Shown here: in pieces, positions 39,058 through 46,968 of the stretch
Layout: each line of letters begins with the position of its first letter
Numbering within the stretch: the first letter of the stretch is position 1
NCBI GenBank assembly: GCA_963834685.1
Contig: CAWICW010000020.1
Coordinates: 124,001 to 188,000, forward strand
DNA length: 64,000 nucleotides
Direction of reading: 5' to 3'
From: Palsa-504 sp963834685
Lineage (GTDB): Bacteria; Actinomycetota; Actinomycetes; Streptosporangiales; Streptosporangiaceae
The notes under the pieces: generated by a model
What the model was told of the DNA's origin: nothing
Seen by the model: only the letters and a program-made list of their open reading frames with translations
Database searches by the model: none
Made by a program: the position numbers and the translations under genes

Positions 39058-41005
39058 CGCGGACGGCGCGCTCACGCTGCTCGGCGAGGCCGGGCTGGGC
39101 CCGGGCGAGGCCAGCCGGTGGCGGCACCTCCCGCCGCAGCTTGACTGCCCGGCCCAGCGGGTGGCCCAGGGGTCCGCCGACCTGTGGTGGCCCGCGGGGC
39201 GGCCCGAAGGCGACGCCGCGCCGGTACCTGGCCCGGCCGACGGCGCTCGGGCGGTCCTGTCGCTGCGCGAGCGCGGCGGCCCGCTGCTCGGCGTGATGGA
39301 GGTCAGCTGGCTCGAGCCGCTCGCGGCGTTCGGCACCGAGGTCCGCCAGGAGCTGTCCGCGCTGGCCGCAGGCTGCGCGCCCGTGATCGCCGCCCGGCTC
39401 GCGCACGGCAGCCTGGCCGCCGCTCATCCCCGGGCAGCCGTCTACGCGCTGCTGGACGGCCTAGCCGACTCGGTGCTCGTGGTGCAGGCGATGCGGGATG
39501 ACAGCGGCCGGGTGACCGACTTCGGCATCGAGCACGTCAGCCTCCGCTTCCGCGATCTCGCGGGCCGGACCGGCCAGGACCTGGCCCGGCTGACCCTGCT
39601 GGAGGCGTACCCGGCGAGCGTTTCCGGTCAGGGCCTGTTCGCCCGGGCCATGCAGGTCCTGGCCGATGGCGTGCCTCAGCACGTTCCCGGTCCGCTCAGC
39701 GAGGCCCTGGCCAGCGGGTTCCCCGCTCATCCAGCTCCCGGCGAGGCTGCTCCGCCGCCGCTGGCCGGCCTGCGGGTGGCCAGGTTCTTCGACGGCGCGA
39801 TCTTCACCTGGCAGGGCGACGACGCGGCGGGCGGGGCCCCGGACCTGGCCGTGCTCGTGGACCACGCGCAGCGGCTCGGCCGTCTCGGCGGCTGGGAGGA
39901 GAATCTCGTCACCGGGCTGGTGCGCTGGACCGACTCGGCCTTCGAGCTGTTCGGCCTGGTGCCGCGCTCCGGGACGGAGATCCCGCTGGCCGATCTGCAC
40001 AGCTACGTGGTGGCGGCCGACAAGCCGGTCGTGACGCGTTTCCGGCAGCGCCTGGCCGAGCGGCGGGAGGCGGCGACGGCGACGTTCCGCGTCGTGCACC
40101 CCGATGACGGGAGCATCCGCCAGATCCGGGTCTTCGCCGAACCAGTCATGGACGCGGCCGGCGCGGTGGTCGCGCTGCGCGGGGCCTTCCAGGACGTCTC
40201 GGCGCACTACCACACGCAGGTCGCCCTGGCCGCGACGCGTGATCAGCTCGCCGACAGCGAGCAGCGGGTCGCCGAGGAGCACCTGCTCGCGCTGCGCCTG
40301 CAGCGGGCCATCATGCCGCCCGACGCGGTGCCGGTAGAAGCGGCCGGGATCGACGTCGCGGTGCGTTACCGGCCGGCCGGCCAGGGCCACCTGGTCGGCG
40401 GCGACTGGTACGACACGCTGCTGTTGCCGGCCAACGACGTGCTGCTGGTGGTCGGCGATGTGGCCGGGCACGGCATCGACGCGGTGACCGGCATGGTCGC
40501 GGCCCGCAACTCGCTGCGCGGCCTGGCCATCACCGGGGCCGGGTCGGCTGAGCTGCTCGGCATGCTCAACGGCGTGATGTGCCACCTCACCTCGGGTGTG
40601 GTCGGGACCGTGGTGTGCGGGCTCTACAACCCGCAGACGCGCGTGCTGCGCTGGGCCCGTGCCGGGCACCTGCCGCCGGTGCTGGTGCGCGGCGGCACCG
40701 CCTGGGAGCTCCCGCTGCCCGGCGGAGTCTTGCTCGGCATGGACCCGGACGCCAGCTACGAGGAAGCCGTGCAGTCGCTGGAACCTGGTGACACCCTGCT
40801 GTTGTTCACCGACGGGTTGATCGAGCGGCGCGGTGACTCGATCGAAGACGTGCTGGGGGAGTTCGTCGCCGGGCTGGGTCCCGGCGCCGGGGGGCGGCCG
40901 GAGACCGGTGACCTGACCGCCGCCGCCCTGGCCGACCAGATCCTGGCCGCCGCGGTCTCTGACACCGGCGACGACGCCTGCCTGGTCGCGGTCCGTATCC
41001 GCTGA
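38975..41005 (+). CDS. GAF-PAS-SpoIIE phosphatase (C-terminal part of a frameshifted gene)
   Basis: A 676-residue frame. It holds most of a GAF domain, a first PAS-like region (about 150-260), a PAS/PAC domain (about 290-410, GGWEENLVTGLVRWTDSAFELFG) and a complete PP2C domain (about 450-675) with GGDWYDTLLL, GDVAGHGIDA, LFTDGLIERR and GDDACLVAVR metal-site motifs. The frame's first codons are not GAF-like; removal of one G in GGCCGGGCC at 39001-39009 joins it to the upstream ORF. The phosphatase part is intact and may be active if initiated internally. It probably serves the same partner-switching system as the PP2C at 30138. Confidence 0.8.
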   Translation: MARSWPAPWPGQALGPLGAGAVMLWLLDADGALTLLGEAGLGPGEASRWRHLPPQLDCPAQRVAQGSADLWWPAGRPEGDAAPVPGPADGARAVLSLRERGGPLLGVMEVSWLEPLAAFGTEVRQELSALAAGCAPVIAARLAHGSLAAAHPRAAVYALLDGLADSVLVVQAMRDDSGRVTDFGIEHVSLRFRDLAGRTGQDLARLTLLEAYPASVSGQGLFARAMQVLADGVPQHVPGPLSEALASGFPAHPAPGEAAPPPLAGLRVARFFDGAIFTWQGDDAAGGAPDLAVLVDHAQRLGRLGGWEENLVTGLVRWTDSAFELFGLVPRSGTEIPLADLHSYVVAADKPVVTRFRQRLAERREAATATFRVVHPDDGSIRQIRVFAEPVMDAAGAVVALRGAFQDVSAHYHTQVALAATRDQLADSEQRVAEEHLLALRLQRAIMPPDAVPVEAAGIDVAVRYRPAGQGHLVGGDWYDTLLLPANDVLLVVGDVAGHGIDAVTGMVAARNSLRGLAITGAGSAELLGMLNGVMCHLTSGVVGTVVCGLYNPQTRVLRWARAGHLPPVLVRGGTAWELPLPGGVLLGMDPDASYEEAVQSLEPGDTLLLFTDGLIERRGDSIEDVLGEFVAGLGPGAGGRPETGDLTAAALADQILAAAVSDTGDDACLVAVRIR

Positions 41006-41049
41006 CCAGCTGGCGCCATCTTGGCCCGTCGGCGCCCGGGCAAACCAGA

Positions 41050-41075
41050 GCCCGGGAAGCGACGGCTTCCCGGGC
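41050..41075. terminator. Bidirectional terminator hairpin
   Basis: Perfect 11-bp arms (41050-41060 and 41065-41075) with a GACG loop, between the convergent phosphatase and glycosyltransferase genes. No T-run is present. Confidence 0.8.
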
Positions 41076-41092
41076 CCGGTCAGCGGCTGGGG

Positions 41093-42292
41093 TCAGGCCG
41101 CCTGGGCGATCGCCTTGTCGTAGACCGCGAGCGTCTCGCCCGCGATGCGATCCCACGAGTAGCGGGACCTGGCCCGGTCGGCCGCCGCGACCCCGTAGGC
41201 CTCGATCAACATGGGGTGGGCGAGCAGCTGCCGGATCCGCTGAGCCAGCAGGGCCGGCCGGCCCGGCGGGATCAAGATGCCGGTCGTCCCGTCCACCACG
41301 GCGTCTACGTGACCGCCCACGGGGGGTGCGATGACCGGGGTCCCGCACGCCATGGCCTGCAGCGACGTCGTGCCGGAGGGCTCGTACTGGCAGGTGCTGA
41401 CGACCAGGTCGGCCGAGCGCAGCAGCGCCGGCATCTCGGCGTGGTCGACCTTCCCGGTGAAGATCACGCGGTCGGAGACGTCCAGCGCCCCGGCGAACCT
41501 GGCCAGGCTGACGTACGCGCTGTCGCGGGGCAGGTCGGCGCGGTCCGGGCCGCCGACGACCAGGAGCTCGGCGCCGGGTACCCGGGTCAGCGCCCGGAGC
41601 AGGGTCTCCAGCGGGGCCCGCTCGTTAAGGTCAGCGGCGGTGAGCAGCCGCGGACGGCCGTTCCGCTTCGCCACCGGGCCCTCGGGGGTAAAGGTGTCGG
41701 TGTCGACGCCCCACGGGACGACCCTGATCGAGGACCGGTGCACGCCCAGGCTGGCCAGGTCCGAGGCCTCGGCCGAGTGGGTGGCGACCACGGCGGCGGC
41801 GCTGCGCCCGATGGCAGGCTCCAGCCTGATCCGCGCGGCCGCGGCACCATTGGCCCGGACCCGGTCGCGTCGTTCGGTGACCCCGAGCGAGCTGAACTCC
41901 TGTACGACGGGTATGTCCAGGTCGCGGGCGGCGGCCAGGGCGGCCAGCCCGCTCGTCCAGCGCAGCGCGTGCACCACGTCCGGGCGCTCGCGCTGCCAGC
42001 TGCTGCGCAGCGGGCCGCTGAAGGCGGGCACCCGCGCCAGCAGGCTGGCGTCGCCCTGGGCGCCGTCGGCCGGGACCGGCCCGGCGTTGATGTGCGTGAT
42101 CCGCACTCCGTCGTGCAGCTCGGCCTGATCGGGCAGGTCCGGCTGGTGCTTCTGGGCGAATACGGTCACCTCGTGACCATGAGTGGCGAGCTCACGGGTG
42201 AGCTCGCTAAGTCCGTTGTCATCGCTGTCTGGTCCGGCGCCGGTGCGCGGGCGCAGCGGCGTAGCGTGCTGAGCTACCAGGGCGATCTTCAT
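41093..42292 (-). CDS. Glycosyltransferase family 4
   Basis: Retaining GT-B glycosyltransferase, 399 residues from the ATG at 42292, which has AAGGAGG upstream; the frame open to 42418 is unsupported. The N-terminal Rossmann half (MKIALVAQHATP, GGLSELT-like segment, HGHEVTVFAQ) binds acceptor, and the C-terminal half has the sugar-nucleotide motif EPSGTTSLQAMACGTPVIAPPVGG. The sugar and acceptor are not predictable here. A SigB-like promoter lies 130 bases upstream. Confidence 0.9.
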   Translation of the reverse strand: MKIALVAQHATPLRPRTGAGPDSDDNGLSELTRELATHGHEVTVFAQKHQPDLPDQAELHDGVRITHINAGPVPADGAQGDASLLARVPAFSGPLRSSWQRERPDVVHALRWTSGLAALAAARDLDIPVVQEFSSLGVTERRDRVRANGAAAARIRLEPAIGRSAAAVVATHSAEASDLASLGVHRSSIRVVPWGVDTDTFTPEGPVAKRNGRPRLLTAADLNERAPLETLLRALTRVPGAELLVVGGPDRADLPRDSAYVSLARFAGALDVSDRVIFTGKVDHAEMPALLRSADLVVSTCQYEPSGTTSLQAMACGTPVIAPPVGGHVDAVVDGTTGILIPPGRPALLAQRIRQLLAHPMLIEAYGVAAADRARSRYSWDRIAGETLAVYDKAIAQAA

Positions 42293-42430
42293 CCGGGGGC
42301 CTCCTTGCTGACGAACCTCAGTTACGGTGTCGCCAGCGGAAGCGAAAAAGTGGTACCTCGTCGCACGCTCCGCGAAAACACCGTGTCGCATTGAGCGTGC
42401 CTGCGTCGTAGGCACCACTGGGGGTTAGCA

Positions 42431-42455
42431 TATCCCACCGCGGGAGTTCTCAAAC
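42431..42455 (-). promoter_or_regulatory. Possible SigB/F-type promoter for the glycosyltransferase gene
   Basis: On the minus strand GTTT (42455-42452), a 15-base spacer and GGGATA (42436-42431) match GTTT-N15-GGGTA with one base difference. A sigma factor of this class is encoded at 33014. Confidence 0.35.
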
Positions 42456-42498
42456 AAACCCAGTTGGCGGGATGACTTTTTTCGCAGGCTGAACGGGC

Positions 42499-42849
42499 TC
42501 AGCCGGCTGCGGCGGCCGCCACGCTGTCGAACACCGGGATCAGGCGGTCGGCGGTGGTCAGCCGCAGGATCTTAGCCACCGCGGCCTGCGGGGACACCAG
42601 CGCGAGGACGCCGCCTTGCCGGTCCAGTGACCGGTTCACCCGCAGCAGCGCGTGCAGGGCCGAGGAGTCCATGAAGCGCAGGCCGGACAGGTCGATGATC
42701 AGCATGCGCGGCTGCTGGGACACCTCGCCGTCCAGCAGGCGCCGCAATTCGTCCGTGTTCGTCACGTCAGCCTCGCCGGCGATCTCCACCAGCGTGTAAG
42801 GCTCGCCTGCGGACTCCCGCGCCGTCACAGAGACCGTCAGCAGATCCAC
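42499..42849 (-). CDS. STAS-domain anti-sigma-factor antagonist
   Basis: RsbV/SpoIIAA-type protein, about 116 residues from GTG 42849; the frame is open to 42933 and the start is uncertain. The fold signature is visible as VEIAGEADVTNTDELRRLL, RMLIIDLSGLRFMDSSALHALL (with the phospho-acceptor Ser in DSS) and GGVLALVSPQAAVAKIL. When unphosphorylated it binds the anti-sigma ATPase and releases the sigma factor. The adjacent ATPase gene and the PP2C phosphatases supply the rest of the switch. Confidence 0.88.
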   Translation of the reverse strand: MDLLTVSVTARESAGEPYTLVEIAGEADVTNTDELRRLLDGEVSQQPRMLIIDLSGLRFMDSSALHALLRVNRSLDRQGGVLALVSPQAAVAKILRLTTADRLIPVFDSVAAAAAG

Positions 42850-42978
42850 GCACTTGTTGTACCACACGGCGGATTCCCGCGGGATAGTCCTCACCTGGCC
42901 AGAAACGACCGGAACGCCGGACCGGGCGGACACAAACGGGCAGGCCGCCGCCGCGCCGGGAACCGGGGCGAACGCGGG

Positions 42979-43479
42979 TCAGGAGCCGGCCTTGACCGGG
43001 GGCAGGTCCATGTGCAGCCGGATCGTGGTGCCGGTTTCGTCGGAGTGCAACTCGACCTCATCGCAGACCTGGTTCACGATCCACAGCCCGTGCCCGCCCA
43101 TGGCCTCCAGCGAGGGTCGGCGCCGGCCCGCAAGCGGATCGGCGATGGTCCCCTCGTCCTGGATCTGGCAGACGATCTCCTCGGTGTCGTACCAGATCTT
43201 CAGGGATCCGGGAGACTTGGCGTGGCGCACGGTGTTGGCGGCGACCTCGCTGACCGCCAGCACCAGGTCGATCGCGCGCGATTCGGGCAGCCCGGCCTGC
43301 CTCGCATAGCGATACACCACGGCGCGGACCGCGGCCAGGTCGGTGGTGTATTCGTAAGACATTTCACTGGGCGCCGGAGGAGGCAGCGGGCCGACGCCGG
43401 CGCGCCGACGGGACGGCACGCCGGTGAGTGCTTCTGGTGCCGCCGGTGCGCGCTGCGCGGTCTTTGCATCCCAGGCCAT
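42979..43479 (-). CDS. Anti-sigma-factor-type ATP-binding protein (RsbW-like HATPase)
   Basis: Serine kinase/anti-sigma of the GHKL fold. From ATG 43479 it has 166 residues; ATG 43362 would give 127. The N box is VLAVSEVAANTVRHA, the G1 box DEGTIADPLAG and the G2 box GGHGLWIVNQV. The first 39 residues are Pro/Ala-rich and disordered. It likely phosphorylates the STAS protein encoded next to it and holds a SigB/F-type sigma factor. Confidence 0.85.
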   Translation of the reverse strand: MAWDAKTAQRAPAAPEALTGVPSRRRAGVGPLPPPAPSEMSYEYTTDLAAVRAVVYRYARQAGLPESRAIDLVLAVSEVAANTVRHAKSPGSLKIWYDTEEIVCQIQDEGTIADPLAGRRRPSLEAMGGHGLWIVNQVCDEVELHSDETGTTIRLHMDLPPVKAGS

Positions 43480-43575
43480 CAGCAGCAACGATACACCGGA
43501 GCCGGAAAGGGGCCCCCAGGCTGGTACGTGTGTCGCCCTGCCGCAAACGGGGCGCATATCGGATCTCGCCCGCAC

Positions 43576-43599
43576 GTGTATCCGCCGTGGACGGGGTAG
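43576..43599 (+). promoter_or_regulatory. Possible SigB/F-type promoter for the small membrane-protein gene
   Basis: GTGT (43576-43579), 14 bases, GGGTAG (43594-43599), close to GTTT-N14-16-GGGTAT. It lies 67 bases upstream of the ATG at 43667. Confidence 0.3.
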
Positions 43600-43666
43600 A
43601 CGAAAAGGCGACCAGCATTCGCGGCCCTTCGGAATCAAAGGTGCTGCCCGTCTTTCGGAGGTAATT

Positions 43667-43864
43667 ATGCGGACCGGAGGGGTCATTCTCCTGATCTGGC
43701 TGATCATCGGAGCGATAGCGGCCGGCCAGCGCGGTTATTACGGCTCGTCGTCCGTTAGCTGCGCTCATGCGGGAACGATCGTGGCCACGGTCGCGGCAGG
43801 CCCGCTCAATTACGTGGGCGTGAACCCCAAGGTCTCGTGCCATGTGCCTTCCCCGAGCAGCTAA
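43667..43864 (+). CDS. Small single-span membrane protein
   Basis: 65 residues from the ATG at 43667 with a strong GGAGGT at 43657-43662. The N-terminal helix (GGVILLIWLIIGAIAAGQRGYY) matches a widespread actinobacterial small membrane protein of unknown role. The external part has two Cys (SVSCAHAG and VSCHVP) that could form a disulphide. The longer frame to 43424 is antisense to the anti-sigma gene and is not supported. Confidence 0.75.
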   Translation: MRTGGVILLIWLIIGAIAAGQRGYYGSSSVSCAHAGTIVATVAAGPLNYVGVNPKVSCHVPSPSS

Positions 43865-44016
43865 GCCCCGGGGCACCCTCATTTCCCGGAGGAGTAGGGC
43901 CTGCGGTAGCCGGTACGACCGTAGCGGCTACCCCGGGTCCGCAGGGCCAAACCTGACCCCGGCCGCGGTCTGCCCGGCCGGACGGAACAGGCTCCCGCGG
44001 TAGCTACAGTGAGCCT

Positions 44017-44922
44017 GTGGATGAGCTGGCCGATTCCGCGCCCCTGGTCCGTGACCCGGGTGGATTGCGCCGGCGCCTGGCCGGCGACGGGTACCTGTTC
44101 TTCCGCGGCCTGCTGCCCGCCACCGAGATCCGGGCGGCCGGGCAGACCGTCCTGGCCCGGCTGCGATCCGGCGGGTGGGTCGACGACCGGGGCATCCCGT
44201 CGGTCCAGCCGCGCGCGGTCAACTCAATGGACGCGCTCGCCGACCCGGCCTTCCGGGCCGCCATGGCCAGCGCGGACTTCAACCGCCTGCCCTACCTGCC
44301 GCCGCTGCGGGCGGTGGTCCGCGCCGTCCTCGGGCCCGCGGCCTTCTCTTACCCGGTGAAGGTACTGCGCGCGGTCTACCCCGAACGCCCCGAGGCCCGC
44401 CCGCGCGGCCGCTACATCCACTACGACTACGCGGTGTCCGGCGTCCAGGACATGCTGACCAGCTGGATCCCGCTGATGGATATCCCGGTCCGGATCGGCG
44501 GCCTGGCCGTCCAGCCCGGCGGTCACCTCGGCCCGCCCCGGCCGCCGCGCCCGCTCGGCGATGCCGAGCCAGGCTGGGCCACGACCAGCTACGAGCCGGG
44601 CGACGTGATCCTCTTCCATTGCCTCACCCCGCACGCCGCCCTGCCTAACAGCGGCTCGGCGCTGCGGATCTCCGGTGACTTCCGCTGGCAGCGGCCGGAT
44701 CAGCCGGCCCCGGCCGAGCTGATCCTCGGGCCGCAGGGCCGCTCGCCGGAGCTGTTCAGCCGGCTGTTCTCCCGCGAGCGGTGGTGGGAGCCTGTGCCCG
44801 CCGGGCTGACGCTGTATCCCCGGGCCGACCTGGCCGGCGTCCCGCCCGGACCCTCCCGGCTGGTCGCCGTGCACCCAGGCTGGAAGCACTGGCGCCCGCC
44901 GCCCCCGGCGGCCGTGCATTAG
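44017..44922 (+). CDS. Phytanoyl-CoA dioxygenase (PhyH) family oxygenase
   Basis: Fe(II)/2-oxoglutarate-dependent oxygenase, 301 residues, GTG start. The metal ligands His135 and Asp137 are in RYIHYDYAV, the distal His206 in LTPHAALP, and Arg217 (ALRISGD) would bind 2-oxoglutarate. Bacterial PhyH proteins hydroxylate many small molecules, so the substrate is unknown. It stands alone on the plus strand, convergent with the tyrosinase pair. Confidence 0.85.
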   Translation: MDELADSAPLVRDPGGLRRRLAGDGYLFFRGLLPATEIRAAGQTVLARLRSGGWVDDRGIPSVQPRAVNSMDALADPAFRAAMASADFNRLPYLPPLRAVVRAVLGPAAFSYPVKVLRAVYPERPEARPRGRYIHYDYAVSGVQDMLTSWIPLMDIPVRIGGLAVQPGGHLGPPRPPRPLGDAEPGWATTSYEPGDVILFHCLTPHAALPNSGSALRISGDFRWQRPDQPAPAELILGPQGRSPELFSRLFSRERWWEPVPAGLTLYPRADLAGVPPGPSRLVAVHPGWKHWRPPPPAAVH

Positions 44923-44953
44923 GCCGCCCCGGCGGTGCCGGCGGTGCCGGCGG

Positions 44954-45391
44954 TTAAGCGTAGGTGAGCAGCGTCAGCTGCTTGAACCGGAGCACGCCGT
45001 CCGCATCGTCGGCCTGGTTGAACGCGAGGACGGTCACGGTGACCTCGCCGGTGTCGTCGGGCAGGGCCTGGAGCGACTCGGTGATCTCCAGCGTGGCGTC
45101 GAACGGCACCAGCGGATGAGGCGGGCGGCGGTCAAACGGGCCGACCGGCTCGGGGATATCGCAGTGGCCCACGTCGCCCCAGCAGTCGCCGTGCGCGAAC
45201 ACGGTCAGGTAGCCGGCGTAGCGCTGCTCCGCCGTGCGGGGGGTCGCCTCGTCCGCGTCGGGGTGGTTGAGGAAGACATGGATGACGAATGACGGGCCCT
45301 CGTGCTCGACGCCCTCGAACTCCAGGTCAGCCCGCTGCCAGCTGGTCCGCGGGGGCACGGTCATGGCCTGGGAGGTCCAGCGCTGCATCAT
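44954..45391 (-). CDS. Tyrosinase/polyphenol-oxidase accessory beta-sandwich domain as a separate protein
   Basis: A 145-residue protein translationally coupled to the tyrosinase (ATGA overlap). GPSFVIHVFLNHPDADEATP, GYLTVFAHGDCWGDVGHC and DRRPPHPLVPFDATLEITESL resemble the C-terminal beta-sandwich domain normally fused to plant-type polyphenol oxidases and some bacterial tyrosinases. Two Cys are spaced for a disulphide. It may shield the active site or aid copper loading, as caddie or C-terminal domains do in known tyrosinases; that role is inferred. Confidence 0.75.
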   Translation of the reverse strand: MMQRWTSQAMTVPPRTSWQRADLEFEGVEHEGPSFVIHVFLNHPDADEATPRTAEQRYAGYLTVFAHGDCWGDVGHCDIPEPVGPFDRRPPHPLVPFDATLEITESLQALPDDTGEVTVTVLAFNQADDADGVLRFKQLTLLTYA

Positions 45392-46191
45392 GCGCTCCCC
45401 GGAACGGTCGATTGCATCCCAGCGTACTCGTACCCGAGCTGGCGAACGTCAAGCGTGGCCTGCACCTTCATGGCCGGATCGGTCTGCAGCGACTCGCCGA
45501 GGATGCTGGCCGGGGGATTGGCTCCGGGATGGGCCGCCTGCCAGATCCGCCACGCCCGGTCCACGTTGGCGTGGTGGGCGAAGAAGATCGGGTCGTAGGC
45601 GGCCCAGTCGACCTGGCCCATGGTGCCGCCGACCCAGACGTGCACGGTGTCGTGCACGGACCAGATCCGCTGGCTGAAGTCCGTGTAGTTGGTGGCCGTC
45701 ATGGCGTAGGCCCACTCCCGCTGATACGGCGGCCCCGGCACCTGCGGCGCCTGGCCCGGGGCGCGCGACGTCTCGGTCGGCCAGCCGGGTTTGCGCGCGG
45801 TACTGGGTACGTTGATCGGGGCCTTCGCGAGCACATTCTCCGACCCGTCCGCCTGCGCGCTGGAATAGGCGGACGGAATGGCCGCGTCCTTTGACCAATC
45901 CCACCACGGCAGCGTCACGCCGGGCACCTCCGATTGAAGCGCGAGCTCCAGCCAGTACAGGTACGCCCGGTGCCACGGCAGGAAAAGCGGGTCGTGATGC
46001 TGACACCAGCCGAGCGGCACGCCATGCCATCCGGCGAAATAATCAAAACCCCGCTTATCGTTCAGCGCCAGCGCCTGCTTTACCGCCCGGCGGAAGTCGG
46101 CCAGTTCCTGCGCGCTGAGGGAATCAATGCTCTGACGGACGTTAAGCCGGGCGGGTGCGGCATTCGGCGTCGGCCGTGCGGTAATGGTCAA
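45388..46191 (-). CDS. Tyrosinase-family copper oxidase (catalytic domain)
   Basis: Type-3 copper protein oxidising phenols or catechols, 267 residues from TTG 46191 with GAGGAG upstream. CuA ligands: His56 (GWHG), His66 (CQHHDPLFLPWH) and His74. CuB ligands: His180, His184 (HDTVHVWVGG) and His207 (HHANVDRAW). No signal peptide is visible, so it is cytoplasmic unless exported with a partner. The protein ends soon after the catalytic core and the accessory domain is encoded by the next gene. Confidence 0.9.
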   Translation of the reverse strand: MTITARPTPNAAPARLNVRQSIDSLSAQELADFRRAVKQALALNDKRGFDYFAGWHGVPLGWCQHHDPLFLPWHRAYLYWLELALQSEVPGVTLPWWDWSKDAAIPSAYSSAQADGSENVLAKAPINVPSTARKPGWPTETSRAPGQAPQVPGPPYQREWAYAMTATNYTDFSQRIWSVHDTVHVWVGGTMGQVDWAAYDPIFFAHHANVDRAWRIWQAAHPGANPPASILGESLQTDPAMKVQATLDVRQLGYEYAGMQSTVPGSA

Positions 46192-46243
46192 TGGATGCTC
46201 CTCGCTGTTCCCGGTAGGTGTACCACTGCCGGGCAGAATAGAA

Positions 46244-46280
46244 CAAGGCCCCCTCCATGTATGAGATGGAGGGGGCCTTG
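46244..46280. terminator. Strong hairpin upstream of the tyrosinase gene
   Basis: Perfect 15-bp arms (46244-46258 and 46266-46280) with a GTATGAG loop. It lies 52 bases upstream of the tyrosinase start. It probably insulates the tyrosinase operon from transcription entering on the minus strand. Confidence 0.8.
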
Positions 46281-46510
46281 CCTGGCCGCACTGCACCAGG
46301 TCAGCCAGTTGCCTGGCCTCGCCGGCCCCGTGGGCCGCCCGCTGGTGCCGTGCACCCGCTCCAGGTACCGGTTTCCCGGTGCCTCTCACGTTCCCTGAGT
46401 CGCCTCCGGGGCGGTGCCCGTTTCCAACGGTGAAAGTATTTCTACTGCGTCGGCGGGTGGAGCGCAAGGGTTTGCGGCAAAGTTATGGCGGGTTTTTTGC
46501 CATCCACAAC

Positions 46511-46572
46511 CTGTCCACAGATCCCCGGTGGTTGTCCGCAGTCAGCGAAGGTTATCCACCTGTTTATGCACA
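46511..46572 (+). other. Cluster of DnaA-box-like 9-mers
   Basis: Four boxes with 8 of 9 matches to TT(A/G)TCCACA lie in one orientation within 62 bases: CTGTCCACA (46511), TTGTCCGCA (46532), TTATCCACC (46552) and TTATGCACA (46564). Weaker ones flank them (CCATCCACA at 46500, CCTTCCACA at 46575). An AT-richer stretch with six Ts precedes the cluster. No dnaA, dnaN or plasmid rep gene is present, so a DnaA-titrating or regulatory cluster is more likely than an origin. Confidence 0.5.
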
Positions 46573-46920
46573 GTCCTTCCACAGATTACCGCTGGTGATC
46601 CCGGGAATACCGTGACCGCCGCCCTGGCCGGTAATTCTTGCCCGGCCTGCAGTCGCCGGACCACGGCCAGCGCGTCGCCGACGTGCTGATCGATATTGGT
46701 CATCGAGTTGAACACGTGCCGGACCGTTCCCTGGCGGTCGATCACGTAGGTGACCCGGCCCGGCAGCACGCCGAGCACCGCCGGCACCCCGTAACTCTTG
46801 CGGACGCGACCCCCGGCATCGCTGAGCAACGTGAACGGAAGGTCGTGCCGACCGGCGAAGGCGGCGTGCCGGACGGCCGGCGGGCCACGGGCCCGGACAT
46901 AAGTGTAGTAAGTCCTCCGC
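46542..46920 (-). pseudogene. Truncated peroxiredoxin remnant
   Basis: The minus-strand frame reads HAAFAGRHDLPFTLLSD, GVLPGRVTYVIDRQGTVRHVFNSM and DALAVVRRLQ, the C-terminal half of a Bcp/AhpC-type peroxiredoxin. The N-terminal half with the peroxidatic Cys is missing; upstream of about 46920 the frame has no start or homology, and the serine hydrolase gene begins. It is probably a non-functional remnant left by a deletion. Confidence 0.65.
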
Positions 46921-46968
46921 TTAGACTGGCTGACCTGGCCCTAGCCCCTGAGCTGGGCGGCGAGGAAA

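Noticed and set aside
46500..46583. Chromosomal oriC
   Set aside because: No dnaA, dnaN, recF or rpmH gene is nearby and only about six boxes are present.
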